Source: Anaeromassilibacillus sp. An250 (GTDB taxonomy: Bacteria; Bacillota; Clostridia; Oscillospirales; Acutalibacteraceae). Taken from it: DNA of 64,000 nucleotides. Position numbers and translations under genes: made by a program. The notes under the pieces were generated by a model, which was given only the letters and a program-made list of their open reading frames with translations, had not been told where the DNA came from and did no database searches. Positions 43,625 to 52,980 of the stretch are shown one piece after another (position 1 is the stretch's first letter; each line of letters starts with the position of its first letter). The stretch covers positions 1 to 64,000 of the forward strand of contig NZ_NFJK01000018.1 in assembly GCF_002159845.1 (NCBI RefSeq). The letters run 5' to 3'.

Positions 43625-44993
43625 CGTACAAATCCGTCCCTTCTACTACCACTTCATCGTAAAGATGTACCGTCCGATCGGTGAAGAGCCCTTCCACAGG
43701 TTCTTCCTGCTGCGTCCCATCCCCCTCTGTATCATCCTGGACAAAGGGGTCATACGACCGCGAATTTTCTTCTTCCGTCGTCAACACTTCGCAGATCACA
43801 TAGCTGTTGGTGCTGTACAGGGGGAAGATCTGGCAGAACTGAATCTCGCTGCCATGCATGACGTAAACGCCCTTCACTTCCTTGGTAACGGTCCCATTGA
43901 CATTGCCGTCCTTGTCGTATGTCTCCTTGGTGATTGTTTCAAAGTGCACCGACTTTTGGCTGACGCGGATTCCGTCGTATTCCTCGATCTCAATCTGGAC
44001 CGTCTCGTTTCGCAGGCGCGCCAACGAAGCGTTCATATTATTGCAGCGCATCACAACGGCCCCCTCGGATTCCTTATCCTTTTGATTGACCTTGACGACT
44101 TCCGCCGGGAGCGGCTCAGCGGATGCAAATGGGAACGTCAATGTAACGCAACGGGCTTCATAACTGGTCTGGTTGGCCTTCTCCTGGAATTTCAGAGCGG
44201 TGTCCGCGTCGACAACGCAGACAAAATACCAGTTGAAATCCCCGCAAACCTTGCCGATCGAGGCGGAGGGTGTCACCTGCATGGCCATCTTTTCGCGGAT
44301 CTCCTCCGGGGTGATGTCTTCGATCTGGTCATAATCGAACACCCCTTCATAGCCGTCCACATGGCTGATAAAATAGCCGGAGGCCGGCGAAGCGATGCTT
44401 CCCGTCTGTGTCCCATGGGACGATGCAATGGACTGCCGCTCCGCCTGGAGCGTACTGATGCGCGCATTGAAATCGGTGACCTTTTCTGTGACAATCTGCT
44501 TTTCGTTCAATAGATAAAGAAACTCCTCCCGATATTCTGAGAGGCCGCTTAAGCCTTCTTGCCGGGAAGCAATGAGCAGATCCGTCAGTTCCTGGTTAAT
44601 CTGCTTGTTCAACGAATCCGGATTCGCCGCATATGTATCGCCGGGGGCGTTGAGCTTTTGCAGCTTTTCAATTTCACTGTCCAGCTCCTGAAGCCGCCGC
44701 TGCGCTGTGGCGTCGGCTTCGTTCGCATAGGTGACCGCCACCGTACCGTCCTTGTGAATGTGCCCGCCGTCCTCGATGGCATAGGCCACCACGCCGTTCG
44801 CGGGCTGCTCGATCAAGCTTTCCTTCCGGATGGCGATCCCGGTCGTCTCGATTGTATCCGCTTCCGTCTTGCTCAAAGCCGTTTCTGTCCGCACGGTGCT
44901 GTAATTGGCGCTGTAAATTTGATAGCCGATGTAAAAAAACAGCAACAGAGCGATAAAGATGGACAGCAATCGCTTCAACATGGAATTGTTCAT
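43605..44993 (-). CDS. HlyD-like membrane-anchored protein of the division cluster
   Basis: A 462-residue protein with one N-terminal membrane segment (about residues 6-27), a lipoyl/barrel-sandwich half-motif ANGVVAYAIEDGGHIHKDGTVAV, a coiled coil (about 90-170), then a second half with ASPASGYFISHVDGYEG. This is the architecture of membrane-fusion proteins, but no ATPase or permease is next to it. Homologues occur beside sepF/yggS in Clostridia; function unknown. The ATG follows GGGGGA. Confidence 0.78.
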   Translation of the reverse strand: MNNSMLKRLLSIFIALLLFFYIGYQIYSANYSTVRTETALSKTEADTIETTGIAIRKESLIEQPANGVVAYAIEDGGHIHKDGTVAVTYANEADATAQRRLQELDSEIEKLQKLNAPGDTYAANPDSLNKQINQELTDLLIASRQEGLSGLSEYREEFLYLLNEKQIVTEKVTDFNARISTLQAERQSIASSHGTQTGSIASPASGYFISHVDGYEGVFDYDQIEDITPEEIREKMAMQVTPSASIGKVCGDFNWYFVCVVDADTALKFQEKANQTSYEARCVTLTFPFASAEPLPAEVVKVNQKDKESEGAVVMRCNNMNASLARLRNETVQIEIEEYDGIRVSQKSVHFETITKETYDKDGNVNGTVTKEVKGVYVMHGSEIQFCQIFPLYSTNSYVICEVLTTEEENSRSYDPFVQDDTEGDGTQQEEPVEGLFTDRTVHLYDEVVVEGTDLYDGKVVE

Positions 44994-45021
44994 TCACATT
45001 CCCCCTTTGCAGCGCCGGCGG

Positions 45022-45987
45022 TCAGCCATTGTCCCGCCACTCATCCAAAATAACCTGTGCCGCCGATACGAGAGCCGCACCATCGGGATAATCGTCTACA
45101 TGCAGCCAATGGACGCCTTCGTCCCGGCGGAACCAGGTCAGCTGCCGTTTGGCATAGCGGCGGGTCTCGCGCTTGATGTTCTCGGCCACCTCATCCCGGG
45201 TGCACGCCCCTTGAAAATAGGGAATCCACTCTTTGTAGCCGATCGCCTGCCGCGCTGTAGAAGCACTTTGGGCGAGCGACTGGCGGGCTTCCTCCTCCAA
45301 GCCTGCATCCAACATCTCGTCTACCCGGCGGTTGATCCGGGCATAAAGCTTGTCCCGGTCGAGAAAATCCAGGCCGATCACGCAGGCATTATAGGGAGAA
45401 GGCTCCCTGCGGGAGTGCGCAATCTGCTGGGTCATGGTCTGGCCGGTTGTACGATAGATCTCAATTGCGCGGATCACCCTTCCCAGGTTGTTCGGATGAA
45501 GGCGCGCCGCCGACTCCGGGTCAATGCACCGCAGCTCGTCCATCAAAACCTGGACGCCCTCCTCTTCTGCGCGTTTCTTGAGCGCCGCGCGCAGAGCGTC
45601 GTCGCGGTCTTCCTTCGTAAATTGCAGATTCTGTAGAAAAGAGCGCACATAGAGGCCCGTCCCACCCGCTAGGATGGGAAGCCGTCCGCGCGCATGGACA
45701 TCCGCCACGCACTGTGCCGCCAATTTCACATAGTCCGCCACGCTGAACGGCGTGTGAGGGTCCACAAAGTCGATCAGATGATGCGGCACACCGCGCATCT
45801 CATCCACCGTAGGCTTGGCAGTGCCGATCGTCATGCCGGTATAAATCTGCATGGAATCAGCTGAGACCACCTCCCCATCGTACCGAAGGGCGAGCTCTAC
45901 CGCCAGCCAGCTCTTGCCGGAGGCGGTGGGTCCGACCACTGCGGCCACAGGAATGCGTTCCTCCATTTTTGTTGCTTTTGAGATCAT
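45022..45987 (-). CDS. miaA: tRNA dimethylallyltransferase MiaA
   Basis: Adds a dimethylallyl group to A37 of tRNAs reading UNN codons. The 321-residue protein has the P-loop VVGPTASGKSWLA, VVSADSMQIYTGMTIGTAKP, VPHHLIDFVDP and LAGGTGLYVRSFL. The ATG at 45987 has a GGAG 11 bases before it and lies 32 bases after mutL; an ATG at 45966 is possible. It provides the substrate for MiaB, encoded at the head of the same run. Confidence 0.93.
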   Translation of the reverse strand: MISKATKMEERIPVAAVVGPTASGKSWLAVELALRYDGEVVSADSMQIYTGMTIGTAKPTVDEMRGVPHHLIDFVDPHTPFSVADYVKLAAQCVADVHARGRLPILAGGTGLYVRSFLQNLQFTKEDRDDALRAALKKRAEEEGVQVLMDELRCIDPESAARLHPNNLGRVIRAIEIYRTTGQTMTQQIAHSRREPSPYNACVIGLDFLDRDKLYARINRRVDEMLDAGLEEEARQSLAQSASTARQAIGYKEWIPYFQGACTRDEVAENIKRETRRYAKRQLTWFRRDEGVHWLHVDDYPDGAALVSAAQVILDEWRDNG

Positions 45988-46019
45988 TTCTATTATAACT
46001 CCATCTGGCAAAGAATTTG

Positions 46020-47993
46020 TCAAACACGGCCGAATTGCTTTTCCAAATCGCGTTTTTTCAAAAGGATCGAAACAGGCCGTCCGTGCGGGCAGTAGCGGAT
46101 CTGCGAGTTCTGCTCCAACCGGTCTGCCAAGGCGAGCAATTCCTCCGGGTGGCTCTCGTCCCCAGCCTTGACCGCTGCGCGGCATGCGACATTGTGATAG
46201 AGCCAATCCAGCCGTTCGGTCGTGAGATCGTTCTTGCTGCTGGCGAGATACCCCGCCATCTCCATCACCGCGTCCGCTATGTCCTCGCCGCCCAAAATCA
46301 GCGGTGCGCTGCGCACCAAAACTGTCCCGGCGCCGAAGTCCTCCAATTCAAAACCAGCTTGCTCAAAGAGATCCAGGGCATTCAGCACAGCGGCATATTC
46401 GTTCTTTTCCAATGTAACGGTCACCGGTTCCAACAGCATCTGATGGGCGGCCGTCCCACGGTTTGCCTTTAACTCCTCGTAGAGCATCCGCTCGTGCGCG
46501 GCATGTTTGTCGATCAAAACCAGTTCATCCCCGCGCTCCAGGATGATATACGTTCCAAACGCCTCCCCGACCAAACGGGCCGGTGGGCGCTCTTGCTTGG
46601 GCAGTAGCGTCTCCGTGGGAGTTTGTTCTGCGGGAATTTGTTCTGTGGGGACCGGCTGCTCTTCTTTTACGGCCTCCGGCTGCGGAAGCGCCTCCACCGC
46701 CGCCCATTCTTCATCCTCCGGCCCGGCGACATCCGCAAAGCGCATATCCGCGCCAAAGGTGCGGGTCAATCCCGCAGGCGCGCCACTGTCATTCACGGCA
46801 AGGCCCGGAAGCGGCTCGGCGGGCTTGATCGGTAGAGAAGGTGCCTCCGGCTTAGGTGTAGCATCTGGTTCCTGTACCGCATGTTCCGTCTCCACGGCCT
46901 TCTGCGGAACCGGCTGCTCCGTCCGCAGGGGAAGCTGCTCCACCGTGCGGGTTTTTGGGAAAGGGGCCTGGGCGGGGCGCTCCAGCTTCATCACATGGGG
47001 GCTGTCCCATTGATTCAAAGCCGTCTTCACCCCGTGATAGACCGCATCAAAAATCGGGCGTTCATTTGAAAAGCGCACTTCAATTTTGGCTGGATGCACA
47101 TTGACATCCACGGAACCATAGGCCATACGGAGATGCAGCACGCACGCCGGCATCTTTCCCACCATCAGGGAACCCTTAAAGGCCTCCTCCAAGGCGACCA
47201 TCGCGGTCCGGCTCTTTACATAACGGCCGTTGAGGAAAAAGTGCTGCATGCTGCGGTTGGGACGGGCATTTGCAGGCTTGCTGACAAAGCCGGACACCTC
47301 CACCCCGTTGTAGGCGTATTCCACCGGCATCAACCCGGCGGTAAACTCCTTGCCAAACACCGCGTAAATGGCGGACTTCAATTTTCCATCCCCTGGCGTG
47401 TGGAGCGTCTCCTTGCCGTCCCGAATGAAGCGCACGGAAACCTCTGGATGGGAAAGCGCCAGCCGGTCCATCACCGCTGCAACCGCGTTGGCCTCCGTCA
47501 CATCCTTCTTTAGGAACTTCATGCGGGCGGGCGTGTTGTAAAAGAGGTCGCGCACCACGAAGGTAGTCCCCTGGGCGCAGCCCGCGTCCTCACAGCACTC
47601 CTCTTCCCCGCCGAAGATCACATAGTGCGTCCCCGCCAGCTCGTCCGCCGTGCGGGTGAGCAGTTCCACATGCGCCACCGCCGCAATGGAAGCCAGCGCC
47701 TCCCCGCGGAATCCAAGCGTGGCGATGTTTTCCAGATCGTCCTGTACCTTCACCTTGCTGGTTGCGTGCCGCAGGAAAGCGACCGGGACGTCTTCCCGCG
47801 CAATCCCGCAGCCATTGTCGGTGACGCGCATAAAGGTCGTGCCGCCATTTTTGATCTCCACCGTCAGGACGGTCGCGCCAGCGTCCACTGCATTTTCCAC
47901 AAGCTCCTTGATGACGGAACTCGGCCGCTCCACCACCTCGCCGGCGGCGATCAGCTCGGCCACATGTTTATCCAGCACATTGATTTTTCCCAT
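46020..47993 (-). CDS. mutL: DNA mismatch repair protein MutL
   Basis: The 657-residue protein has the N-terminal GHKL ATPase (KELVENAVDAGATVL, DNGCGIAREDV, TLGFRGEALASIAAV, GTTFVVRDLFYNTPARMKF), a low-complexity linker rich in Pro and Glu (about residues 345-480) and a C-terminal dimerisation domain with the endonuclease metal motif DKHAAHERMLYE (DQHAxxE type), ACRAAVKAGD and CPHGRPV. It is therefore of the nicking type found in bacteria without MutH. Confidence 0.95.
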   Translation of the reverse strand: MGKINVLDKHVAELIAAGEVVERPSSVIKELVENAVDAGATVLTVEIKNGGTTFMRVTDNGCGIAREDVPVAFLRHATSKVKVQDDLENIATLGFRGEALASIAAVAHVELLTRTADELAGTHYVIFGGEEECCEDAGCAQGTTFVVRDLFYNTPARMKFLKKDVTEANAVAAVMDRLALSHPEVSVRFIRDGKETLHTPGDGKLKSAIYAVFGKEFTAGLMPVEYAYNGVEVSGFVSKPANARPNRSMQHFFLNGRYVKSRTAMVALEEAFKGSLMVGKMPACVLHLRMAYGSVDVNVHPAKIEVRFSNERPIFDAVYHGVKTALNQWDSPHVMKLERPAQAPFPKTRTVEQLPLRTEQPVPQKAVETEHAVQEPDATPKPEAPSLPIKPAEPLPGLAVNDSGAPAGLTRTFGADMRFADVAGPEDEEWAAVEALPQPEAVKEEQPVPTEQIPAEQTPTETLLPKQERPPARLVGEAFGTYIILERGDELVLIDKHAAHERMLYEELKANRGTAAHQMLLEPVTVTLEKNEYAAVLNALDLFEQAGFELEDFGAGTVLVRSAPLILGGEDIADAVMEMAGYLASSKNDLTTERLDWLYHNVACRAAVKAGDESHPEELLALADRLEQNSQIRYCPHGRPVSILLKKRDLEKQFGRV

Positions 47994-48027
47994 ACGGCAC
48001 CTCCTTTATCTTTATCGATCTCTATTT

Positions 48028-50640
48028 TTATTCCTTTGCAATCCTACAAAGCTCAAATAGCGTGTTCATGCATTCAATGGGCGTCAGTGTGTTGACGTCC
48101 AGCTGCCGCAGACGGTCCATCACCTCTGTCTCGTTTGGAGGGATCAGGGCCAACTGCACTTCCGGCTCCTCCTGGCGTTTTCTGCCGCGCGCCTTCGGCA
48201 TGGAAACCTGCTGTCCCTGTTCCAACTCGGCCAAAATCTGTTTTGCGCGTGAAACCACCTTGTCCGGCACGCCGGCCAGCTTCGCCACTTCGATGCCAAA
48301 GCTGTCGTCCGCCCCGCCGCGCACGATGCGCCGTAGGAAGGTGATGTCGTCGCCGCGCTTCTTGACCGCGATATTATAGTTTTTCACGCCGTCGATAAGC
48401 GACTCCAGCTCGGTCAACTCGTGGTAATGGGTGGCAAAGAGCGTCTTTGCGCCAAGAGCCTTTTTGTCTGCGGCATATTCCAGCACGGCGCGCGCAATGC
48501 TCATGCCGTCGTAGGTAGAGGTTCCGCGGCCAATCTCGTCCAGGATCAACAGGCTTTTGTCCGTCGCGTTTTTGATGATTTCCGCCACCTCGGTCATCTC
48601 CACCATAAAGGTGGACTGCCCGGAAGCGAGGTCGTCCGACGCGCCGACGCGCGTGAAAATGCTGTCTACAATGCCGATTTCCGCATAGGAGGCCGGGACA
48701 AAGCAGCCGATCTGCGCCATGATGACAATCAGGGCAATCTGGCGCATATAGGTCGATTTGCCCGCCATATTGGGGCCGGTGATGATCGCAACCCGGTTCT
48801 CCCCCTTGTCCAGCAGCACGTCGTTCGGTACAAAGGGCGCGTCCAAAAGCGTTTCCACCACCGGGTGGCGGCTCTCCTTGAGCAAAATCTTCCCGTTGAG
48901 GTCGACCACCGGCCGGGTATAGCCGTTGTCCACGGAGACCTGCGCAAAGGAAAGCAGGACGTCGAGGCGAGCCACTGCACGCGCTGTCTTTTGAATCCGG
49001 TTGAGCTGGGCGGCCACGGTCTTGCGAACCTCGTCAAAGAGCTGGTGTTCCAGCTGGACGGAGCGGTCGTGCGCGCCAAGGATGCGCCCCTCCAGCTCCT
49101 TGAGCTCCGGCGTGATGTAGCGCTCGCAATTGGTGAGGGTCTGCTTGCGTATGTACTCCGGGGGCGCCTGGTCCTTGTAGGCATTGGTGATCTCGATATA
49201 ATAACCAAATACGCGGTTATAGCCGACCTTCAGTTTCGGAATCCCCGTGCGTTCGCGCTCCTTGGCCTCGATTTGCGCGATGATCCCCTTCCCATCGCTC
49301 ATATCGCCCTTGAGCTCGTCCAGCTCCGCGCTGTAGCCGGGTTTGATGATGCCGCCCTCCCGGATGGTAAACGGCGGGTCCTCCACAATGGCGCGGTCGA
49401 TCAGCTCCAACACATCGTCGAGCGTATCCAGGTCCTGGTAAACGCCAGAAAGCATGGTCGATTGCGCATCCTTCAAGAGGCCCTTCAACCCCGGCAGCTT
49501 GGCTGCTGCCGCCGCCAAAGACCGCAGCTCCCGCCCATTGGCGGAACCGTACACAATCCGCGACATCAGGCGCTCCAAATCGTAGATTCCGGTGAGCTGC
49601 TCCGAGAGGCTGCCGCGCAAAATGGCATCCCCCGAGAGCTCCTCCACCGCATTCAAGCGGCGGCTGATCTGCGCCGGGCTGAGAAGCGGTTGCTCAATCC
49701 ACGCGCGGATCAGGCGCTTGCCCATGGCCGTGCGGGTCTTATCCAACACCCAGAGCAGGGACCCGCGCTTTTCCTTGTTCCGCATGGTTTCGAGCAGTTC
49801 CAAATTCCGGCGGGCATTCAGGTCCAGCCGCATAAACTGAGCGCCGCTGTAGAGCTCGACCTCCGTCATACGCTCCAGTCCTGTCCGCTGGGTGCGCTTT
49901 AAATAGCACAGCAGGGCGCCAATTGCCCGCACCACCAGCGGGCTTTGCTCCAGGCCCAACGCCTCGAGCGTCTCCTTTTGAAATTGCTCCAAAACAAGCG
50001 GTTCACACGTCTCCGCCTCGTACTCCGCCGCCTCCAAAAGCTCCAAGCTGGCGGAAAGGCGTTCCTTGATGAAGGGCGGCAGGGTTTTGTATTCCAAAGC
50101 GTCCGGGTTGATGAGAATCTCCCGCGGTGAATAGCGCGAGAGCTCATTGACCAAGCGTTCCTCCAAATCCTCCCCTTCCAGGGTGGTGGCATGCAGCTCC
50201 CCCGTGGAGATGTCTGCAAAACAGATTCCCGCTTGCTTTCCCTCCGCGCAGAGCGAACAGATAAAATTGTTGCGCGTCTCATCCAGCATACTGCTTTCCA
50301 GCACGGTGCCGGGGGTGATGACGCGGACGATGTCGCGCTTGACAAGCCCCTTTGCGAGCGCAGGATCCTCCATCTGCTCACAGATGGCCACCTTGTACCC
50401 CTTCGCAACCAGCCGGGCGATATAGGTCTCCGCACTGTGGAACGGCACGCCACACATGGGCGCGCGCTCCTCCTGCCCACAATCGCGCCCGGTGAGGGTC
50501 AATTCCAACTCGCGCGAGGCGAGTTTTGCATCGTCAAAAAACATTTCATAAAAGTCGCCCAGGCGGAAAAACAGAAGCGTGTCGGGATACTGCTCCTTGA
50601 TCTGAAAATACTGCTGCATCATCGGGGATAAATTCGCCAT
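48028..50640 (-). CDS. mutS: DNA mismatch repair protein MutS
   Basis: Mismatch recognition ATPase. The 870-residue protein starts with the MutS domain I signature MMQQYFQIKEQYPDTLLFFRLGDFYEMF (mismatch-wedging Phe-x-Glu in FYEMF), continues with core and clamp domains, then the ATPase VAIITGPNMAGKSTYMRQIALIV, ILDEIGRGTSTYDGMSIA, and FATHYHELTEL. Length is typical (about 850-880). It lies 34 bases upstream of mutL. Confidence 0.96.
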   Translation of the reverse strand: MANLSPMMQQYFQIKEQYPDTLLFFRLGDFYEMFFDDAKLASRELELTLTGRDCGQEERAPMCGVPFHSAETYIARLVAKGYKVAICEQMEDPALAKGLVKRDIVRVITPGTVLESSMLDETRNNFICSLCAEGKQAGICFADISTGELHATTLEGEDLEERLVNELSRYSPREILINPDALEYKTLPPFIKERLSASLELLEAAEYEAETCEPLVLEQFQKETLEALGLEQSPLVVRAIGALLCYLKRTQRTGLERMTEVELYSGAQFMRLDLNARRNLELLETMRNKEKRGSLLWVLDKTRTAMGKRLIRAWIEQPLLSPAQISRRLNAVEELSGDAILRGSLSEQLTGIYDLERLMSRIVYGSANGRELRSLAAAAAKLPGLKGLLKDAQSTMLSGVYQDLDTLDDVLELIDRAIVEDPPFTIREGGIIKPGYSAELDELKGDMSDGKGIIAQIEAKERERTGIPKLKVGYNRVFGYYIEITNAYKDQAPPEYIRKQTLTNCERYITPELKELEGRILGAHDRSVQLEHQLFDEVRKTVAAQLNRIQKTARAVARLDVLLSFAQVSVDNGYTRPVVDLNGKILLKESRHPVVETLLDAPFVPNDVLLDKGENRVAIITGPNMAGKSTYMRQIALIVIMAQIGCFVPASYAEIGIVDSIFTRVGASDDLASGQSTFMVEMTEVAEIIKNATDKSLLILDEIGRGTSTYDGMSIARAVLEYAADKKALGAKTLFATHYHELTELESLIDGVKNYNIAVKKRGDDITFLRRIVRGGADDSFGIEVAKLAGVPDKVVSRAKQILAELEQGQQVSMPKARGRKRQEEPEVQLALIPPNETEVMDRLRQLDVNTLTPIECMNTLFELCRIAKE

Positions 50641-50660
50641 GCCAATGCCTCTCCTCTTTC

Positions 50661-50698
50661 AAAAAAGAAACAATCCCCGCCGGAACAGGCCCGGCGGG
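50661..50698 (-). other. hairpin with T-tract between ylbF-like gene and mutS
   Basis: Minus-strand CCCGCCGG (50698-50691) and CCGGCGGG (50683-50676) around a 7-base loop, then 8 bases, then a T6 run (50667-50661). This could be an attenuating terminator that lowers mutS-mutL levels relative to miaB, or a processing site. Confidence 0.45.
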
Positions 50699-50745
50699 AG
50701 GATCGTCTCTCGGTTCCATTCGAATGTTCTTCGTCCTTGGCGGGA

Positions 50746-51156
50746 TCAGCCGCAACCGCCGCAGGCGGAACAATTCCCGCCGCAGGATTCCACATAGTCG
50801 GCCGTGTTCGGGTCCTCGCCGTCGGCGCTCTGGCTGATGATCGCGCTGATGCGCTGCAACAGCCGGTCAAAGTCCTCCTTTGCGCGGTTATAGGCCGTCA
50901 TGTTCTCATTCTGCATGATGCGTGCATAGATATGGCGCATCTCGCCGTTCAGACGCTGCAGTTTTTCCTCGCCGCGCGTGTCGCTCTGGGTCTCGTTGCT
51001 GATGGCAATCCGCTTGAGGTTAAACTCCCCGATCAGCTCCTGCAGCTCTTCGTCCTTATCGCACTGTGCGCTCACGGTGCGCATGTTCAGATAACGCTCG
51101 TCCTTCTGTAGCTCGCGGCCGATCTCTCTGGCCAACTCAATAATATCCATATCCAT
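50746..51156 (-). CDS. YlbF-family regulator with C-terminal cysteine cluster
   Basis: A 136-residue helical protein of the YlbF/YmcA (RicF/RicA) family: IIELAREIGRELQKDERYLNM at the N-terminus and the two long helices to residue 120. The tail ESCGGNCSACGGCG gives C-x3-C-x2-C-x2-C. In Bacillus such tails help bind 4Fe-4S clusters in the YaaT-YlbF-YmcA complex that affects RNase Y. Either of two ATGs six bases apart (51156, 51150) could be the start. It sits between miaB and mutS. Confidence 0.83.
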   Translation of the reverse strand: MDMDIIELAREIGRELQKDERYLNMRTVSAQCDKDEELQELIGEFNLKRIAISNETQSDTRGEEKLQRLNGEMRHIYARIMQNENMTAYNRAKEDFDRLLQRISAIISQSADGEDPNTADYVESCGGNCSACGGCG

Positions 51157-51221
51157 CGCTCCTGTTCCTTATCAAATATAGGTGGTATATCAAGAATCCT
51201 TAAAAAAGGTTTCAAAGCGCT

Positions 51222-52625
51222 TTAATTGTTTGCTTCTTCCAGTTCCCCGCGCAAAATCCAATTGCGCGCGGCTGTCACACGAACATCGGCAAACGTTCCG
51301 ATCCGAGACGCATCGCCCGGAAAATCCACCACGACGTTGCCGTCCGTCCGGCCGGTCAGCAGGCCGGTCTTTTCATTCTGCTCTTCCACCAGCACCCGCT
51401 GGACGGTTCCCACAGCCGCCGCACAGCGTCGCGCCGCAATCTGTTCCTGCACAGAACAGAGCTCCTGGAACCACTTGGTTTTCTCCTCCGCCGGGATGGG
51501 ATCATTCATCTTTGCGGCACGGGTTCCCACGCGCGGCGAATAGATAAACGTGTAGAGGGAGGTAAACTCCACCCGCCGAATGAGGTCCACCGTGTCGAGG
51601 AATTCTTCATAGGTTTCCCCGGGGAAGCCGACGATGATGTCCGAGGTTAGAGAAAGATCCGGAATTTTGTCCTTCGCATAGGCGATCAGGTCCAAATATT
51701 TTTCACGCGTATAGCCGCGGTTCATCTCCCGCAGCACACGGTTGTTGCCGGATTGGAACGGAAGGTGCAGATGGTGGCTGATGTGCTTTCCCTGCGCGAT
51801 GGTATCGATCAGCTCATGGGTTGCGTCCTTGGGATGGGAGGTCATGAAGCGGATGCGGTAATCGCCTTCCACCTCGTCGAGCATGCGCAGCAACGCTGAA
51901 AAATTGACCCCTTCCTCCCGATGCTTGCCGTAGGAATTCACATTCTGCCCCAACAGGGTGATATCTTTATACCCGGCCTGCACCAAGCCGGTGAATTCCT
52001 CCAAAATCGCCTGAGGAGAGCGGCTGCGCTCCCTGCCGCGCACGTAGGGAACAATACAGTAGGAACAGAAATTGTCGCAGCCATACATCACCGTACACCA
52101 CGCGCGCACATTTCCATCGCGGTGGATGGGAAGCCCCTCCACAATCTGCTGATCCTCGCTGTCGTCGCCGCGCTCAAACACACGGCGCCCGTCCGTCAAC
52201 ATGCGGAACATCAGCTCCGGAAATTTATGAATCACATGTGTGCCAAAGACCAAATTGACATAAGGAAAGCTCTTGCGAATGCGCTCCGCCACATGTTCCT
52301 GCTCCATCATGCATCCGCACAACGCAATCAGTACGGACGGATGGCGGCGTTTGACATTCTTTAAAGCACCCACATTGCCGAACACCCGGTCCTCGGCATG
52401 TTCGCGGATTGCACAGGTGTTGAACAGAATAAAGTCCGCTTCGTTTACGTCGTCCGTAAAACCGAACCCCATCTCTTCCAACTGGCCTTTGATTTTTTCG
52501 CCGTCCGCGACATTCTGCTGGCATCCATAGGTGTGTACAAATGCCATGGGTTGAGGCCCGCACGCACGAACCGCCATGATCTGCGCCACGTCCTCCATAT
52601 ATTGTTTTTGGGAAAATTCTGCCAA
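51222..52625 (-). CDS. miaB: tRNA-2-methylthio-N6-dimethylallyladenosine synthase MiaB
   Basis: Radical SAM methylthiotransferase acting on i6A37. The 467-residue protein has the N-terminal UPF0004 domain with three cluster cysteines (THTYGCQQN-type loop VHTYGCQQN, FNTCAIREHAE, ALCGCMMEQ), the radical SAM CxxxCxxC in GCDNFCSYCIVPYVRGRERSR, and a C-terminal TRAM domain. The start is probably TTG at 52625, eight bases after GGGAGGG; an ATG at 52643 has no site and lies within about 15 bases of the predicted transcription start. Confidence 0.93.
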   Translation of the reverse strand: MAEFSQKQYMEDVAQIMAVRACGPQPMAFVHTYGCQQNVADGEKIKGQLEEMGFGFTDDVNEADFILFNTCAIREHAEDRVFGNVGALKNVKRRHPSVLIALCGCMMEQEHVAERIRKSFPYVNLVFGTHVIHKFPELMFRMLTDGRRVFERGDDSEDQQIVEGLPIHRDGNVRAWCTVMYGCDNFCSYCIVPYVRGRERSRSPQAILEEFTGLVQAGYKDITLLGQNVNSYGKHREEGVNFSALLRMLDEVEGDYRIRFMTSHPKDATHELIDTIAQGKHISHHLHLPFQSGNNRVLREMNRGYTREKYLDLIAYAKDKIPDLSLTSDIIVGFPGETYEEFLDTVDLIRRVEFTSLYTFIYSPRVGTRAAKMNDPIPAEEKTKWFQELCSVQEQIAARRCAAAVGTVQRVLVEEQNEKTGLLTGRTDGNVVVDFPGDASRIGTFADVRVTAARNWILRGELEEANN

Positions 52626-52662
52626 AAGGTTAGCCCTCCCCATGTTGTATGGTTTTCGAGTC

Positions 52663-52691
52663 ATTATACCATATTGTGCATATTCTCGCAA
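52663..52691 (-). promoter_or_regulatory. promoter of the miaB-mutS-mutL-division gene run
   Basis: Minus-strand TTGCGA (52691-52686), 17 bases, TATAAT (52668-52663) with a TGG extension before the -10. This is the only clear promoter ahead of the long run down to ileS. Confidence 0.8.
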
Positions 52692-52917
52692 GGGTTGCAG
52701 CATTTTTCACAAGATAAGCCCCACAAATTTTCCATCTTATCCGAATCTCTCGCTCAATGCCGCCCGCCCTTCCCAAGACTCGCCCTTTCCTCCGCTGCCC
52801 CAAAATCCCACCATACATAAAACAAGCGAGCGAAGCGCGCTTTACAGGACGGCGGATTCGCTTTGCAGGCGTAAACAGCGCCTTCTCTTACAACCGAAGC
52901 GAACAACGTCTTTACGG
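52692..52917. other. intergenic region between miaB and the DUF4097 operon
   Basis: A gap of about 225 bases between the miaB promoter and the terminator of the DUF4097 operon. No convincing ORF, RNA gene or repeat is seen; short GC-rich inverted segments such as GCGAGCGAAGCGCGC are present. Confidence 0.5.
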
Positions 52918-52975
52918 TAAAAAACAAACAAAGCAGAAGCCAGCATTTCTTTCCGCCAGCTTCTGCTTCGTTTGT
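52918..52975 (-). terminator. terminator of the PadR-DUF4097 operon
   Basis: Minus-strand AAGCAGAAGC (52969-52960) pairs with GCTTCTGCTT (52940-52931), followed by TGTTTGTTTTTT, directly after the DUF4097 stop. Confidence 0.82.
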
Positions 52976-52980
52976 ATTCT

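Noticed and set aside
48421-49902. 493-codon open frame on the plus strand opposite mutS
   Set aside because: It is an antisense shadow of the GC-rich mutS gene; no ribosome binding site, no recognisable domains, and mutS is certain.
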